NCBI RefSeq assembly: GCF_036884655.1
Contig: NC_088359.1
Span: 19,010,001 to 19,074,000, forward strand
Length of the DNA stretch: 64,000 bases
From: Musa acuminata AAA Group
Taxonomy: Eukaryota > Streptophyta > Magnoliopsida > Zingiberales > Musaceae
Direction: 5' to 3'
Shown here: positions 43,898-55,295 of the stretch, in pieces
Position numbering within the stretch: the stretch's first letter is position 1
How the letters are laid out: every line of letters begins with the position of its first letter
Program-made: the position numbers and the translations under genes
The notes under the pieces: generated by a model
Database searches by the model: none
The model's input: only the letters and a program-made list of their open reading frames with translations
Told to the model about the DNA's origin: nothing

Positions 43898-45007
43898 ATA
43901 GGGTCTAGAAGATCCTCAAGGGACAAAGGGAAGAGGAGATTACTGGAAGATTTTGATCTTACCCTTTTCGATTCAAAATATCATGCTGAAAAGTTTTCCT
44001 CTTTCGAACTTAGGAGTGTCAATAAGGGAAAACATGTTGATTTAAATGAACTAAGAGACTTAGAGACAATCCAATGGTTTGCAAACTTAGATCTACTCCC
44101 TATTTTACAAATTAATGAACCTATCTATCCAAGACTTGTTAGATTGTTTTACAACAACATACAAGTAGATGAAGAAGAAAGAATGTCTACCTATCTCTTA
44201 GGACAACACATCTCCATTACGGATAAATTCATTTGCGACATGATAGGCATTCCCATAAAAAGTAGAGGACTTTACTTTAGAGGATCACGGGATGATGAAA
44301 CTCTTGGGACAACATATGTTGAAGCCTTAGGAACTATTTTCACCAATCCCAACTTAACATTTGTTCCTAAAAGTTGTGAACATTTACTGCCACTAAACAC
44401 TAAGGTACTTCATCATATCTTAACTAGCATCATTCTCCCTAAACAATACCATCATGATGAAGTAAGCCAATTAGAATTAGGAACTATGTATTTGATCATG
44501 AAAGGACATGACATCTGTCTTGGTTATCTTATCCAGCAAAACATGTTAGAACTATCTAAGAAAGACATGATGCTTCCATATGGTGGTATAATCAATAGAA
44601 TACTGAAAGCCTACGATATTCTAATACCACCGGAAGAAGAAGTAATAAAAGTAGATAGGTTTAGCATAATAAATAAAAATCTACTTCACCGATTAAGATG
44701 TGTTTATAGAAACGGTAACTTGGTTAGAATGCCTAGAAGAATTGATCCCCCTCAACCTGAACCAGAACCGGAAACACCAGTCTTTAGGGGTACTCAATCT
44801 CCTCCGATCTGTCCCTTTGAGGAAACACATTCATTTGAGCCAGCTCATACATCATCTGTCGAAGATATTGGGATTCGGATGGACCGATTTGAACAAAGAC
44901 AAGAACAGCTTGAACATCGACAAGATCAAATCCTATCTGAGCTGCAGCAAATTCATCGACAATTTGACTCTTTATTTAGGTATTTTAATTTTCCACCTCC
45001 TAAATGA
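43898..45007 (+). CDS. E ORF2, 'putative plant transposon protein'-like, start codon lost
   Basis: The frame is open for 369 codons from the position of the B start codon, which here is ATA (43898-43900), to the TGA ending at 45007. It is the longest uninterrupted ORF2 in the window. The middle holds LPILQINEPIYPRLVRLFYNN, LLGQHISITDKFICDMIG and HDICLGYLIQQNMLELS. The C-terminus has PQPEPEPETPVF and a heptad-like coiled coil (MDRFEQRQEQLEHRQDQI). The next in-frame ATG is at 44183, inside the domain. Against B most codon differences are silent. Function is unknown; a nucleic-acid or Gag-interacting accessory role is conjecture. Confidence 0.75.
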   Translation: MGSRRSSRDKGKRRLLEDFDLTLFDSKYHAEKFSSFELRSVNKGKHVDLNELRDLETIQWFANLDLLPILQINEPIYPRLVRLFYNNIQVDEEERMSTYLLGQHISITDKFICDMIGIPIKSRGLYFRGSRDDETLGTTYVEALGTIFTNPNLTFVPKSCEHLLPLNTKVLHHILTSIILPKQYHHDEVSQLELGTMYLIMKGHDICLGYLIQQNMLELSKKDMMLPYGGIINRILKAYDILIPPEEEVIKVDRFSIINKNLLHRLRCVYRNGNLVRMPRRIDPPQPEPEPETPVFRGTQSPPICPFEETHSFEPAHTSSVEDIGIRMDRFEQRQEQLEHRQDQILSELQQIHRQFDSLFRYFNFPPPK

Positions 45008-45242
45008 GCTTGTATGTGTATTGTAAACTCTTTATGTTACTCACTATGATCACAATGCCTTGTGCCTTGATCCTTGATCTGGTTACCTGATGTATTTATT
45101 TGTGAGCAGAGTTACAAACATCACTCATTGTTTAATCTCGTTACTCACTGTCGGATTTTACATCAAAACTAAATGTTTTTTTAAAACCTTGTGTCTTGAT
45201 TTTCATGATAAATATGATTTGTGAAAATGATATACTAATGCA

Positions 45243-45341
45243 GTTGATGCGTCATGTTATATTAAACATCAACTAGCTGATATTTTTACAAAACCTCTAA
45301 GTGAAGAACAATTTGATTTCATAAGAAGATAATTAGGAATG
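45243..45341 (+). pseudogene. Remnant of the Ty1/copia pol C-terminus in E
   Basis: One frame reads IKHQLADIFTKPLSEEQF and then FIRR, stop, LGM. The LADIFTKPL box is characteristic of the very end of the RNase H domain in plant copia polyproteins. It lies downstream of ORF2, so ORF2 sits between gag and the end of pol. The remaining pol is absent. In B only the last few codons of this scrap survive. Confidence 0.85.
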
Positions 45342-45348
45342 TTGATGT

Positions 45349-45386
45349 GTCCGAATACATAAACTAGTTACAATTATCTTTCGGAC
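45349..45386 (+). promoter_or_regulatory. Conserved 38-nt inverted repeat, E
   Basis: GTCCGAA ... TTCGGAC, starting 8 nt after the pol remnant. Confidence 0.7.
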
Positions 45387-46546
45387 TTAATTGAATGATC
45401 AAATCACTTGATTGCCATTACATGCCAAAATAACATGTTGGAAATTATGTACTGAATACAAAAATTTCCATAACAATAAGCATGTTTTGTCTTCATGATT
45501 GTATTTGAAAATCTGTAGCATAGTCTTGTCTGAATGCATGAAAGTGTTCATTTCATGTTTGGATTCGCTTAACAATTGGTATCCTAAAAATCGGATTTTC
45601 TCATACACTTATATGTGAAAAATATTTTTCTGAAATGGATTTGATGAAATGATTCCTGCTTATGAATTCCATCTTGAAATATGAATGATAGTATTTTTAC
45701 TTGCAAAGATTTGCTTCACATATATATCTTGATACTTGAAGCATGATTTAATCTCTCATCGGTTTTAACTTCACTCAGTGTAAACTCACAAATAGTTGGT
45801 ATCACAAATGGCCTTTCTCCTTCATGCAAAAAAATTATAACAAATACAAAGGAAGAAGTATTCAAAGTGATCTACATATCATGCTTGTATAATTGATTTC
45901 CTATCACTTACTATTGGAAAATAATATGAACCGAGTAAAGGCATGAACAATTATCACACTTATGCTTAAAATTTGCTTATATTGTTCTCCTGGTATCACA
46001 ATTACCATGCTTTTTATTGATGACAAAGGGGGAAAAATATATGAGTATTAATGCCATGCTTGCATCACCAAGAGATGCTATGATTGCTATAATTTGCATT
46101 ATGCCTTGTTTGTATCAGGTCAAGATATCAAACAAAAAATTTGCATCGAAATTTTACGTATTGATATCTTACCATGTGATGAAATGCAATAATTGCTAAA
46201 ACATTTGAAATGTGTACATCATGTAATGATATCAAAATCTTACTTCGCAGATTTACATGTTGATATCTTATAATATGATAAATTGCTACTATTACCATCA
46301 TTCAAACTTGTAATGTAAAATTTGAAAATGAATGTCAAGCCTTGACATCATCTTCAGAGAGATACATCATGATGGGAATCATGATGGGAGTATTGATAAG
46401 TTTAAATGATTTTAACTTATCAATATGTCTCTTGAATTCAAAGGTTTTGAATTCAAGAAAGACTTATCTCAAGTATGGCATATAGACAGGGGGAGTTAAG
46501 GTTAACTCCATTATCAATTGATTATCATCATCAAAAAGGGGGAGAT

Positions 46547-48326
46547 TGTTGAATCTCAGATTTTGATGATGAAGTCAATTGTCATTTGTTATCTAATCCA
46601 TATGTTGAGATAAGTGTGCAGGATTAACAACGATAAAAGTAAGACATGTAGTAGGAGTTGCGTCGGAGTCAAGACAATGATCACGTTGGGAGTTCGAGAG
46701 TTCGACGGAAGTTCGGACAATCGTCGGAGGTTCTGCAGGAACAAATCCGAGAAGTCCATGAGCTTGCCAAGGAAGCTCGTCGGAACTCGCCAAGTGGTTC
46801 ATCGCAAGTCCAGGAGTTTGCCGGAAGTCCGCAGGAGCATCACCGAGGGTTTATCGGATGATCGACGGAAGTTCGCCGGAAGCTCGCCGGAAGAAGCGAT
46901 TGACGCACCAGAGCAAGTTGCAGTAAATGTCTTAGGGAATATCGTAGTTAGCATAATGATTAAGTTACAAATTGGAGGTGATCACATTAACTTAATCTTG
47001 GGGCAATTGGGCCCTTGAAAAACCCAATTTGGGTCGAATGGATCAACCCATTCGTACCCTGATTTCTACCAAGCGGTTGAACCGCCCAAGGCAGGAGGTT
47101 GCACCGCCTGGGCTCAGTCTCTGAGCGAGACTGGGAGGTGCAACCGCTTCAGCCAGGCGGTGGCACCGCCTGGGCTCAGTCTCCGAGCCAGACTGGGCGG
47201 TGCAACCTCCCCTGACAGGAGGTGGCACCGCTTGGGCTCGGTCTCCGAGCACTAGCTGAGCGGTGCAACCGCCTCAGTCAGGAGGTTGCACCGCCTTAGC
47301 TCGGTCTTCGAGCTCTGGCAGGAGGTGCAACCGCCCCTGACAGGAGGTGGCACCGCCTAGAGGCTCAGTCTTCGAGCTCTGCCAGGCGGTGAAACCGCTC
47401 CAGTCAGGAGGTGCAACCGCCTGATCCCGGAATTCCGGGAATTGACAGTTTTGAGCTCCAAATTTGAACTGGGTTGGGGCCTATAAATACCCCACCCATT
47501 TAGCACTGAAAGAACACAGAATACACACCAAAATCTTGATCTTGTTCTGTGATTTTTAGAGCTCAAAATTGTTGTAAAGGCCAAAAGTTCTTCTCCCTCT
47601 TTTCTTCCAAGTTCTGAGCTATAAAGAGAGGAGAGAAAATTCTGTAAGGGTTGTCTCCTAAGCCCGTCAAAAGGAGTGAAACTGTAAAAGGGTGGTTGGC
47701 CTTCGCCTATTGAAGGAAGGCCTCTAGTTGACGTTGGTGACCTCGTCGGTGGAGGAAGCCAAAAGTGGAGTAGGTCAAGATTGACCGAACCACTCTAAAT
47801 CTCGGTTTGCATTTACTTTGAGCATATTATCTTTACTGTAAACCTCCTCTAAAGCTTACTGCTTTCTGCGCATATACGATCTGGTTTCAAGCTTTGCACT
47901 TTCCGAATCAGCGTTTAGACGTAAATCTATTTTTTCGTACGATCATCATATTTCAGTTTGCGTTTACGTTTTGATTTCTATCTTAACTGCAAACTGCCTT
48001 TATATCCTTGCTTAAGTTGCATCTCGCCTAATCAAGTGATTTACAAATCAGCATTTAGACGTAAATCAGTTTCTTCGTACGAACGTCATATTTCAGTTTA
48101 CGCTTATATTCTGGTTTTCATCATAACTGTAAACTACCTTCATAGAGTGACTTTAACGTCATCTCGCTTGATCTTAAGTTAAAGTAATCTTAGAATCGGC
48201 TTTCACACCAAAATCGTTTTTATCGTTCGAACATTTTTTTTATCATCGAAAGATTTCCGCTGCACTAATTCACACCCCCCCCTCCCCCCCACCCCCCCCC
48301 CCCCCCCTCTTAGTGCTTTTGTAACA
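46547..48326 (+). repeat. E 3' LTR
   Basis: The LTR is 1780 bp, TGTTGAATC to TAACA. The end is slightly altered (TTTTGTAACA instead of CTTGATCCTAACA) and the C-run is long and interrupted (about 48273-48307). TATA box at 47482-47489. Confidence 0.92.
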
Positions 48327-48330
48327 AATC

Positions 48331-49283
48331 GCTCCTGACAAGCGGTGGAATTGCTTGAGCTCGATCTCCGAGCTCTGTCAAGCGGTGCAACCGCCCCAGT
48401 CAGGTGATGGCACCGCCAGGGCTCAGTCTCCGAGCAAGACTGGGCGGTGCAATCACCCCTGTCAAGCGGTGGCACCGCCTAGAAGCTCAGTCTCCGAGCT
48501 GCCAAGCGGTTGTACCGCCCCAGTCAGGAGGTGGTACCGCCAGGACCCCGGAAATCCGAGAAAAGACATTTTTGAGCTCCAAATTCAAACTAGTTTGGGG
48601 CCTATATATACCCCACCCTTTCCTGCATGAAAGGGCACCGAAAATCCAATCTTACTCTGTGATTTTTAGAGCTCAAAAGTGTTGTAAAGGCTAGAAGTTC
48701 TCCTCCTTCTTTTTCCAAGTTTTGATCTTTCAAGAGAGGAGAGAAAAGTTTGTAAGGGTTGTCTCCTAACCCCGTCAAAAGGAGTGAAAATGTAAAAGGG
48801 TGGTTGGCCTTCGCCTATTGAAGGAAGGCCTCTAGTGGACGTCGGTGACCTCATTGGTGGAGGAAACCAAAAGTGGATATTGGTCAAGATTGCCCGAACC
48901 ATTCTAAATCTCGGTTTGCATTTACTTTGAGCATCTTATCTTTACTGCAAACCTCCTCAATAGCTTACTGCCTTCTGCTCATTTACGAATGTGTTTCATA
49001 GTTAAGTATTTTTCGAATCGGCGTTAAGACGGAAATCGATTTTATCGTACGAACATTATATTTCAGTTTGCGCTTATATTCTGATTTCTATCTTAACTGT
49101 AAACTGCCTTCCTTACTTTACTTCAAATACGTTTCCGTAAGCTTTCAAAGTTATTATCTGCACGAAATGACTTTTATGTCGGAATCGGATTTCAACGTAT
49201 GAACGCAGTTTTAATCGTCGAAAGTTTTCCGCTACACTAATTCACCCCCACCCCCCCTCCTCTTAGTGCTCTTGATCCTAACA
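48331..49283 (+). mobile_element. Element D 5' LTR, right segment
   Basis: D's LTR resumes after E, with palindromes to about 48545, a variant TATA box TATATATA at 48603-48610, the GGCCTTCGCCTATTGAAGGAAGGCC inverted motif near 48807 and a C-rich run before the CCTAACA end at 49283. Confidence 0.9.
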
Positions 49284-49285
49284 AT

Positions 49286-49297
49286 TGGTATCAGAGC
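49286..49297 (+). promoter_or_regulatory. D primer binding site
   Basis: TGGTATCAGAGC two bases after the D 5' LTR. Confidence 0.94.
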
Positions 49298-49333
49298 CTG
49301 GTATTTCTCATTTCGGATTTACACCTGAGAGAA

Positions 49334-50283
49334 ATGGCTCTTCATGGCTTTCAAGAGGGCTTTTCAGTTGTTCATCCACCATTGTTTAACGGATTGGACT
49401 ACACTTATTGGAAAACTCGAATGAGAGTTTTCTTGATTTCTATAAATTTGGATTTAAGGAATATTGTTGAAAATGGTTTTCAACTTCCCTCTAAACTGAT
49501 GAACGAATGGTCAAATTTGGAGAAGAAGTATTTTTCTTTATACGCAAAGTCTATGAATGCCTTATTTTGCGCTTTGGACAAAAATGAGTTCAATCGGATT
49601 TCTACATGTGAAAAGGCTTTTGATATTTGGCGAACACTTGAAATCACGCACGAGGGAACTAGTAGAGTCAAAGACTCGAAATTTAACATTTTATTACATA
49701 ATTTTGAGCTTTTTCGAATGCAACCAAGTGAGACTATAGACGACATGTACACCCGTTTCACGGATGTCGTCAATAATCTAAGAGTTCTTAGTAAATCTTT
49801 TTCAAATTTTGATCTCGTAAGCAAGATCTTAAGATCCTTTCCAAAAAGGTGGGATCCTAAAATAACCGTAATACAAGAAATAAAAGATTTAAATATTTTT
49901 CCACTTTAAGAACTAATTGGTTCATTGATGACATATGAAATGGTGCACAATGCACATGATGAACAAAACAACCTTCCAAAGAAGTGGAAGGATTTGGAAC
50001 TCTGGACAAATGAATACCACTTGAGCGATGACTCAAGTGATGAGGACAATGATGAACTTGCACTTCGAACACTAAATCTTAATAAGTTTATTAAATAAAA
50101 ATCTAAAAAAACAATGAACTTGAACGGAGGAAGAGACCAAAGAAGAAGAACACAAAGTGGGATGAATCGAGCTCCTCCGAAGACGAGGAGAAAATCAAGA
50201 AATGCGAGGTGGCAAACTACGCCTTAACCGCTTTTAATGATAAGATAATTGAAATCCCCCTGATTTATTTTGAAATTACTTGA
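49334..50283 (+). pseudogene. D Gag, Sirevirus type without zinc knuckle, degenerate
   Basis: The ATG at 49334 (MALHGFQEGFSVV) opens a Gag close to that of F. The capsid core (GLDYTYWKTRMRVFLIS, MNALFCALDKNEFNRIS) is intact to a TAA at 49907-49909, where F and H have a glutamate codon. A second TAA follows near 50096 and a one-base deletion near 50110. The recognisable end is IYFEIT and TGA at 50281. No CCHC knuckle was present, as in F and H. Confidence 0.86.
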
Positions 50284-52961
50284 TGCTTTCATGATGTATT
50301 TTTTTTTTTAGTTTAGAATTAAATTTCTTAAAAATTATATGTTTAAAAATAAAAAAATATAAAAATTATGATCATGCTAGTAATTTCGAAAATGATAATA
50401 TTGCATATTTTATGATCAACAAACAAAATGATTTTGATTGAAAATATGAAATCATGGTTAAGAAGTAATAATGTTTATCATGTTGATTTCCATTGTTATT
50501 TCTCGATTTTTATTGAAATCATGTTTGATTTGAAGAAATACATAATGATATAATATTAAATATTTTGATACCATGATTGACAATTTTATGCATGAGATTT
50601 TAAGTTATACATGATGATAAGCATGTGTTATTTTCATGTGTATTTGAAAAACATATGGCAAAAATGTGTCCGAATGCATGAACTTATTAAAATCATTTTT
50701 CGGACGTTCTTAATTCATTCACTTAATTGCTATGATGAGAACTTTATACTATTACATGCTTTAATAACATGTTGAAAATTATGTGTTTTGGATGCAAAAA
50801 TTTACATGATCATGAGCATGTTTTAACTTCATGATTGTGTTTGAAAATCTATAGCAAAACCATGTCTGAATGCATGAAAGTGTTAAATTTTATTTTCGGA
50901 TTTTCTTGATCCTAACAATTTATTTTTGAAAATCTATTGATCTTGATGGTTTTATGACGAAATTTATTTTTCGATCCTAAACGTTGATGTATGTTTTTAT
51001 TTAACATAAATGAAAAAGTATGCTAACATGAAATCAATCACTTAAAATAAAATACTTAAAAAAGGAAAAATATATTATCAATGAAATCATGAATCTACTT
51101 ATGTTATGAATTTTGTGAATCATAAAAATTGATTTTGATGACTTGATTATGAGTTTCAAGTTAACGATTTGATTTGAATGAGTTTTATCTAAATCATAAT
51201 CTTGATCTTGCAAAATTGGAATCACAAATATTATCTTTTGGTATTCATGAATTGATACTCACAATATGAAAGTATTGGTATTCATGACTTGAATTTGATT
51301 GAAACATTGCATGCTTAAATTAATCACTCTCCTATGTTTCAAAAATTCTTTAAATGCCTTATGTGATGATTGAAAATTAATTTACTTTATGATGAATCAC
51401 GAATCATGACTTGATCTATGATATTGATATATTCTAATCATGATCCTTAGTTGTATAATTCTTTTGCTCTATTAAAAAGATTTGTCAAATGAATCATGTC
51501 CTTCTTGAATTTTCTTGATATCATGACATGATTTTGTAATATAGCTTGTATAATGATTAAATTTTTTAACCATTGATTTCTCCCTTCTTTTCGATAATGA
51601 TAAAGGGGGAGTTAGTTTACTAGCCTGCATATTTCAATGGAAGAAAAATTTGCTAGCTCGATCATTTCATTGGAAGAACTTGCTATCATGAACACTACCA
51701 ATGAATTGCAAATCTTGTAATATAAAGAGAAGCAAAGAATTGCTATCTCAAAAGAAGCAAAAAATGTAAAACTTAGAAAACTTGCAATATAATTGCTCTT
51801 GCCATGCTTTGTATCAAAAATAGGTTGATATCCTTAAAGGCATCGCATTAAATATTTTAGTGTATCGGTAATGTATCACTTGTATCGCAAATTAAAATTT
51901 TTGAGACTATTATCATGTCATGTTTAACAATTGATGTCTTTCATTACATGATTTCTTTGCATTGTTGTCTTTTATGTATCATGTGATGATTGAAATATCG
52001 ATTGATGCAAATTCATAGTTTATGTAAAAGTCTAAATCATTGGTTCCTCTCCTTCTTTTCGGCAATGACATAGGGGAAGAAAGATTGCTAGCTCAAGGCA
52101 AATGCTGGCTAGCTTATACTCTTCTCTTCTTTTTGACAAAAACAAAGGGGAGAAAGCTTTTACTAGTCAGAACATGCAAAGAAAAGCAAAGTGCAATCTT
52201 GCACAAGAAGCAAGTGTTGAATTGCCATGATTAAACTTAAGAATCTTGCTATGCTTTTGTGCTTATATGTTGTGATGAAAAGCAAGCTTGTACGTAGTAA
52301 AACTTGCATATCGTAAATATTGCTAGCTTGTAGTCTAAAGAGAAGCAAACAGTCGCTATCTCAAGAAAAGCTAAACATGCTAAACTTGCACTTTGCAACA
52401 GAAGCAAAATTGCGAGCTCAAACATTGCAAAGGAAGCAAAAATTTGCTAACTTGCAACTTGCATATTTCAAGAAGCAAGGGTTGCCTTCTTGAACATCTC
52501 TAATTTGCTAGCTTGCATGATGTAGAAGTTGCTATCTCAAAAGAAGCAAAAGTGCTATCTTGTATGTTGTAAAACTTGCATATCTAAAACTTGATAGTTT
52601 CAATGTTCTAAGCATGATGTAACACTTGCTAAATTTTCTAGCTTCAAAACTGCATGATGATAAAACCTGATATTATGTTTTTCATGCAATAAGTTGAACC
52701 TATATTCCAAACACAAGAATAGTTGGACTTCTCCTTTTTGTTGATGACAAAGGGGGAGAAGTATGATGTTATGCATAAGTTTATGTATAAGTTCATGATG
52801 ACGTGTTGCAAGTATTCATGATGAATATTGCAATGACTTGAATTCAGTTTGAATTCAAGGTTCTATCAATATGGCATATTAATAGGAGGAGTTTGTTTAA
52901 ACTCCGGGAGTTAAGGTTAACTCCGTCATCAATTGGTTGTCATTATCAAAAAGAGGGAGAT
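50284..52961 (+). other. D internal 3' region, AT-rich, no gene seen
   Basis: It contains the 38-nt hairpin (50668-50705) and a weaker second version near 50867-50905. The stretch from 51600 to 52700 has many GCTAGCTTGCA and GAAGCAAA motifs, the reverse of what F shows. PPT-like blocks are near 51600 (GATAAAGGGGGAG), 52070, 52143 and 52741-52760 (TTGATGACAAAGGGGGAGAA); the terminal PPT is AAAAAGAGGGAGAT (52948-52961). Confidence 0.65.
50668..50705 (+). promoter_or_regulatory. Conserved 38-nt inverted repeat, D
   Basis: GTCCGAA ... TTCGGAC with the same 24-nt centre length as in B and E, although D has no pol remnant I can recognise. Confidence 0.7.
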
Positions 52962-54218
52962 TGTTGAATCTCATATTTTGATGATGAAACCACTTGATAT
53001 ATGTTTATGATTTAATCTGCGTTTCAAGTGACGCAGGATGCTTCGATCAGGATGAGACAATTAAAGCAGGAAAAATCATGTTGTGCTGGAGGAACATGTT
53101 AGAAGATTGGACGTCGGGCCGGTGGATCGGTCGACGTATCGACAGAAGGCTTCGGGTCGTGGACTCGGGCATCGGGCCAAGAAGAGCGGGTATTGCACCA
53201 AGGATATCGGAGTTGCGGAGTCAACTGGTCGATTGGGCAATAGGCCGCAGGAGAGGACGATGCGTCGAAGAATCGGACGAAGCGTCGAGGGACCAATGAC
53301 ATGCCGGACAACATGGTTAATTGCTTAGGAATAATTGTCTTGATCGAAGTTTTGTTTTACATGTGCAGGATTAACTACGATGGATGTAAAACATGCAGTA
53401 GGAGTTGCGCCGAAGTCAAGACTATGATCACGTTGGGAGTTCGAGAGTTCGACAGAAGTCCGGATGGTCGTCCGAGGTTCTATAGGAACAAATCCGAGAA
53501 GTCCAGGAGCTTGCCAAAAGAAGCTCGTCGAAACTCACCAAGTGGATCGTCGCAAGTCCAAGAGTTTACCGGAAGTCCGTCGGAGCATCACCAAAGGTTC
53601 GTCGGATGTTCGTCGGAAGTTCACCGGAAGCTCGCCGGAAGAAGCAATTAACGCACCAGAGCAAGTTGTAGTAAATGTCTTAAGAAATGTCGTAGTTAGC
53701 ATGTAGATTAAGTTAGGAATGGGAGGTGATCCCATTAACTTAATCTAGGGAAAATTGGGCCCTTGACAGACCCAAATTGGGCCGAATGGATTAACCCATT
53801 CGGACTAGAATTCCTGCTAGGCGATGGCACCGCTAGGGACAACGATGGCACTGCCCAGGAGAGGGTCTCCCAGGAAAGCTGGGCGGTGCAACCATCCCAG
53901 GCAGGCGGTGGCACCGCCTGGGCTCAGTCTCCGAGCGAGACTGGGCAGTGCAACCACCCCTGACAGGCAGTGGAACCGCCTGAGCTCGGTCTCTGAGCTC
54001 TGTCAGGCGGTGCAACCGCCCTAGTCAGGTGGTGGCACCGCTAGGGCTCAGTCTCCGAGCGAGACTGGGCGGTGCAACCGCCCCTGTCAAGCGGTGGCAC
54101 CGCCCAAAAGCTCAGTCTCCGAGCTGCCAAGCGGTTGTACCGCCCCAATCAGGAGGTGGTACCACCAGGACCCCAGAAATCCGGGAAAAGACATTTTTTA
54201 GCTCCAAATTCAAACTAG
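52962..54218 (+). repeat. D 3' LTR, truncated before its TATA box
   Basis: It starts TGTTGAATC after the PPT and follows the 5' LTR up to CAAATTCAAACTAG, where the 5' LTR has TTTGGGGCCTATATA. The palindrome array is at about 53815-54165. The promoter, R and U5 are missing. It also carries a module of about 330 bp near its start (GACGCAGGATGCTTCGATCAGG ... to about 53340) that the B and E LTRs lack. Confidence 0.88.
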
Positions 54219-54258
54219 CTTTGTCCGATTCTTCGGCGCATCGTCCACTCTTGCGGCC
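54219..54258 (-). other. 40-bp inverted filler at the D/G junction
   Basis: The sequence CTTTGTCCGATTCTTCGGCG... reads as the reverse complement of the LTR segment at 53243-53282 with a few mismatches. It joins the broken D 3' LTR to the broken G LTR. Confidence 0.75.
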
Positions 54259-55295
54259 TATGTTTTAATCTGCGTTTTGAGTGATGCAGGATGCTTCGAT
54301 CAAGGTGAGATAATTAAAGCAAGAAAATCATGTTGGGTTGAAAGAACACGTTAGAAGATTAGATGTCGGGTCAGTGGATCGGTCGACATATCGACAGAAG
54401 GCTTCGGGTCGTGGATTCGAGCATCGGGCCAAGAAGAGCGAAGATTGTGCCAAGGATATCGGAGTTGTGGAGTCAACTGGCCAATTGGGCAATAGGCCGC
54501 AAGAGAGGATGATGCACCGAAGAATCGAACAAAGTGTCGAGGGACCAATGACATACTGGACAACTTGATTAGATGCTTAGGATTAATTGTCTAGATCGAA
54601 ATGTGTTTTACATGTGCAGAATTAACTACGATAGCTTGAAGACATAAAGTAAGTTTACCGGAGTCAAGTCCGATGGGTGTTCGAGAGTCCGCCGAAAGTC
54701 CGAAGAATCATCGGAACTGCTGCCGGAACCAACCGAGAAAGAATCAGGGACTTGCCGAAGTTTTTGGAAGTCCATCGGAAAGATTGTCGGAGGTTCACAA
54801 AGATCACCGAGAAGGTTTAGATACTTGCCAAAGACTCGTTGAACTTGCCACAAGACCGGGAGCCTACTAGGAGTCCGCCGGAAGAAATCCGAGGGTGTAT
54901 CGGAAGTCCGCTGGAAGTTCGTCGGAAAGCTCACCGGAAGGAAACTCGACGTTGCCGATTAAAATTTGCTTAGGTCTATGTCTTAATTTCATAGTTTGTA
55001 TATAATTTGGGTTACGATTAAGGGCTATGACCCAACCATTGAGCTAGAACAGTCCAGGCGATAGCACCACTGGACTGGGTGGTGGCACCGCCAGTACACT
55101 ATCGGACTGGGCGGTGGCACCGCCTAGAACCGAGAGGTCCGGTAGTGGTACCACCAGTACACTACTAGGCTGGTCGGTGGCACCGCCAGTACACTGTCAG
55201 TGTCAGACACTGACAGGCGATGGCACCGCCTACATTAGAAAACCTAATAGCAATTCAAATTTAGAGCCCAAATTTGAATCCTCTTGGGGCCTATA
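54259..55295 (+). mobile_element. Element G 5' LTR, left segment
   Basis: It follows the D/H LTR plan from about base 40 on (TTTTAATCTGCGTTTTGAGTG...), so the first few dozen bases are missing. It holds CGGAAG repeats (54660-54950) and a palindrome region (about 55040-55230) with GGCGGTGGCACCGCC. It is cut at the TATA box by H. Confidence 0.85.

Larger units (their letters stand above)
45008..46546 (+). other. E 3' region with pol remnant, hairpin and polypurine tracts
   Basis: It is AT-rich and non-coding except for the pol scrap at 45243-45341. PPT-like motifs are TTGATGACAAAGGGGGAA (46017-46034), AGACAGGGGGAGTTAAGG (about 46484-46501) and the terminal AAAAAGGGGGAGAT (46533-46546) before the 3' LTR. 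A segment near 46060-46200 (GGTCAAGATATCAAACAAA) is shared with H at about 58970-59110. Confidence 0.7.
39626..48326 (+). mobile_element. Element E: Sirevirus-like, same family as B, single copy
   Basis: E is 8701 bp with LTRs at 39626-41391 and 46547-48326, a primer site, Gag, ORF2, a pol remnant, the 38-nt hairpin and a PPT. The flanks read AATCT on the left and AATCG on the right, a 5-bp duplication with one mismatch. It sits inside D's 5' LTR palindrome array. It is the intact-order counterpart of B without the C insertion and without tandem expansion. Confidence 0.92.
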
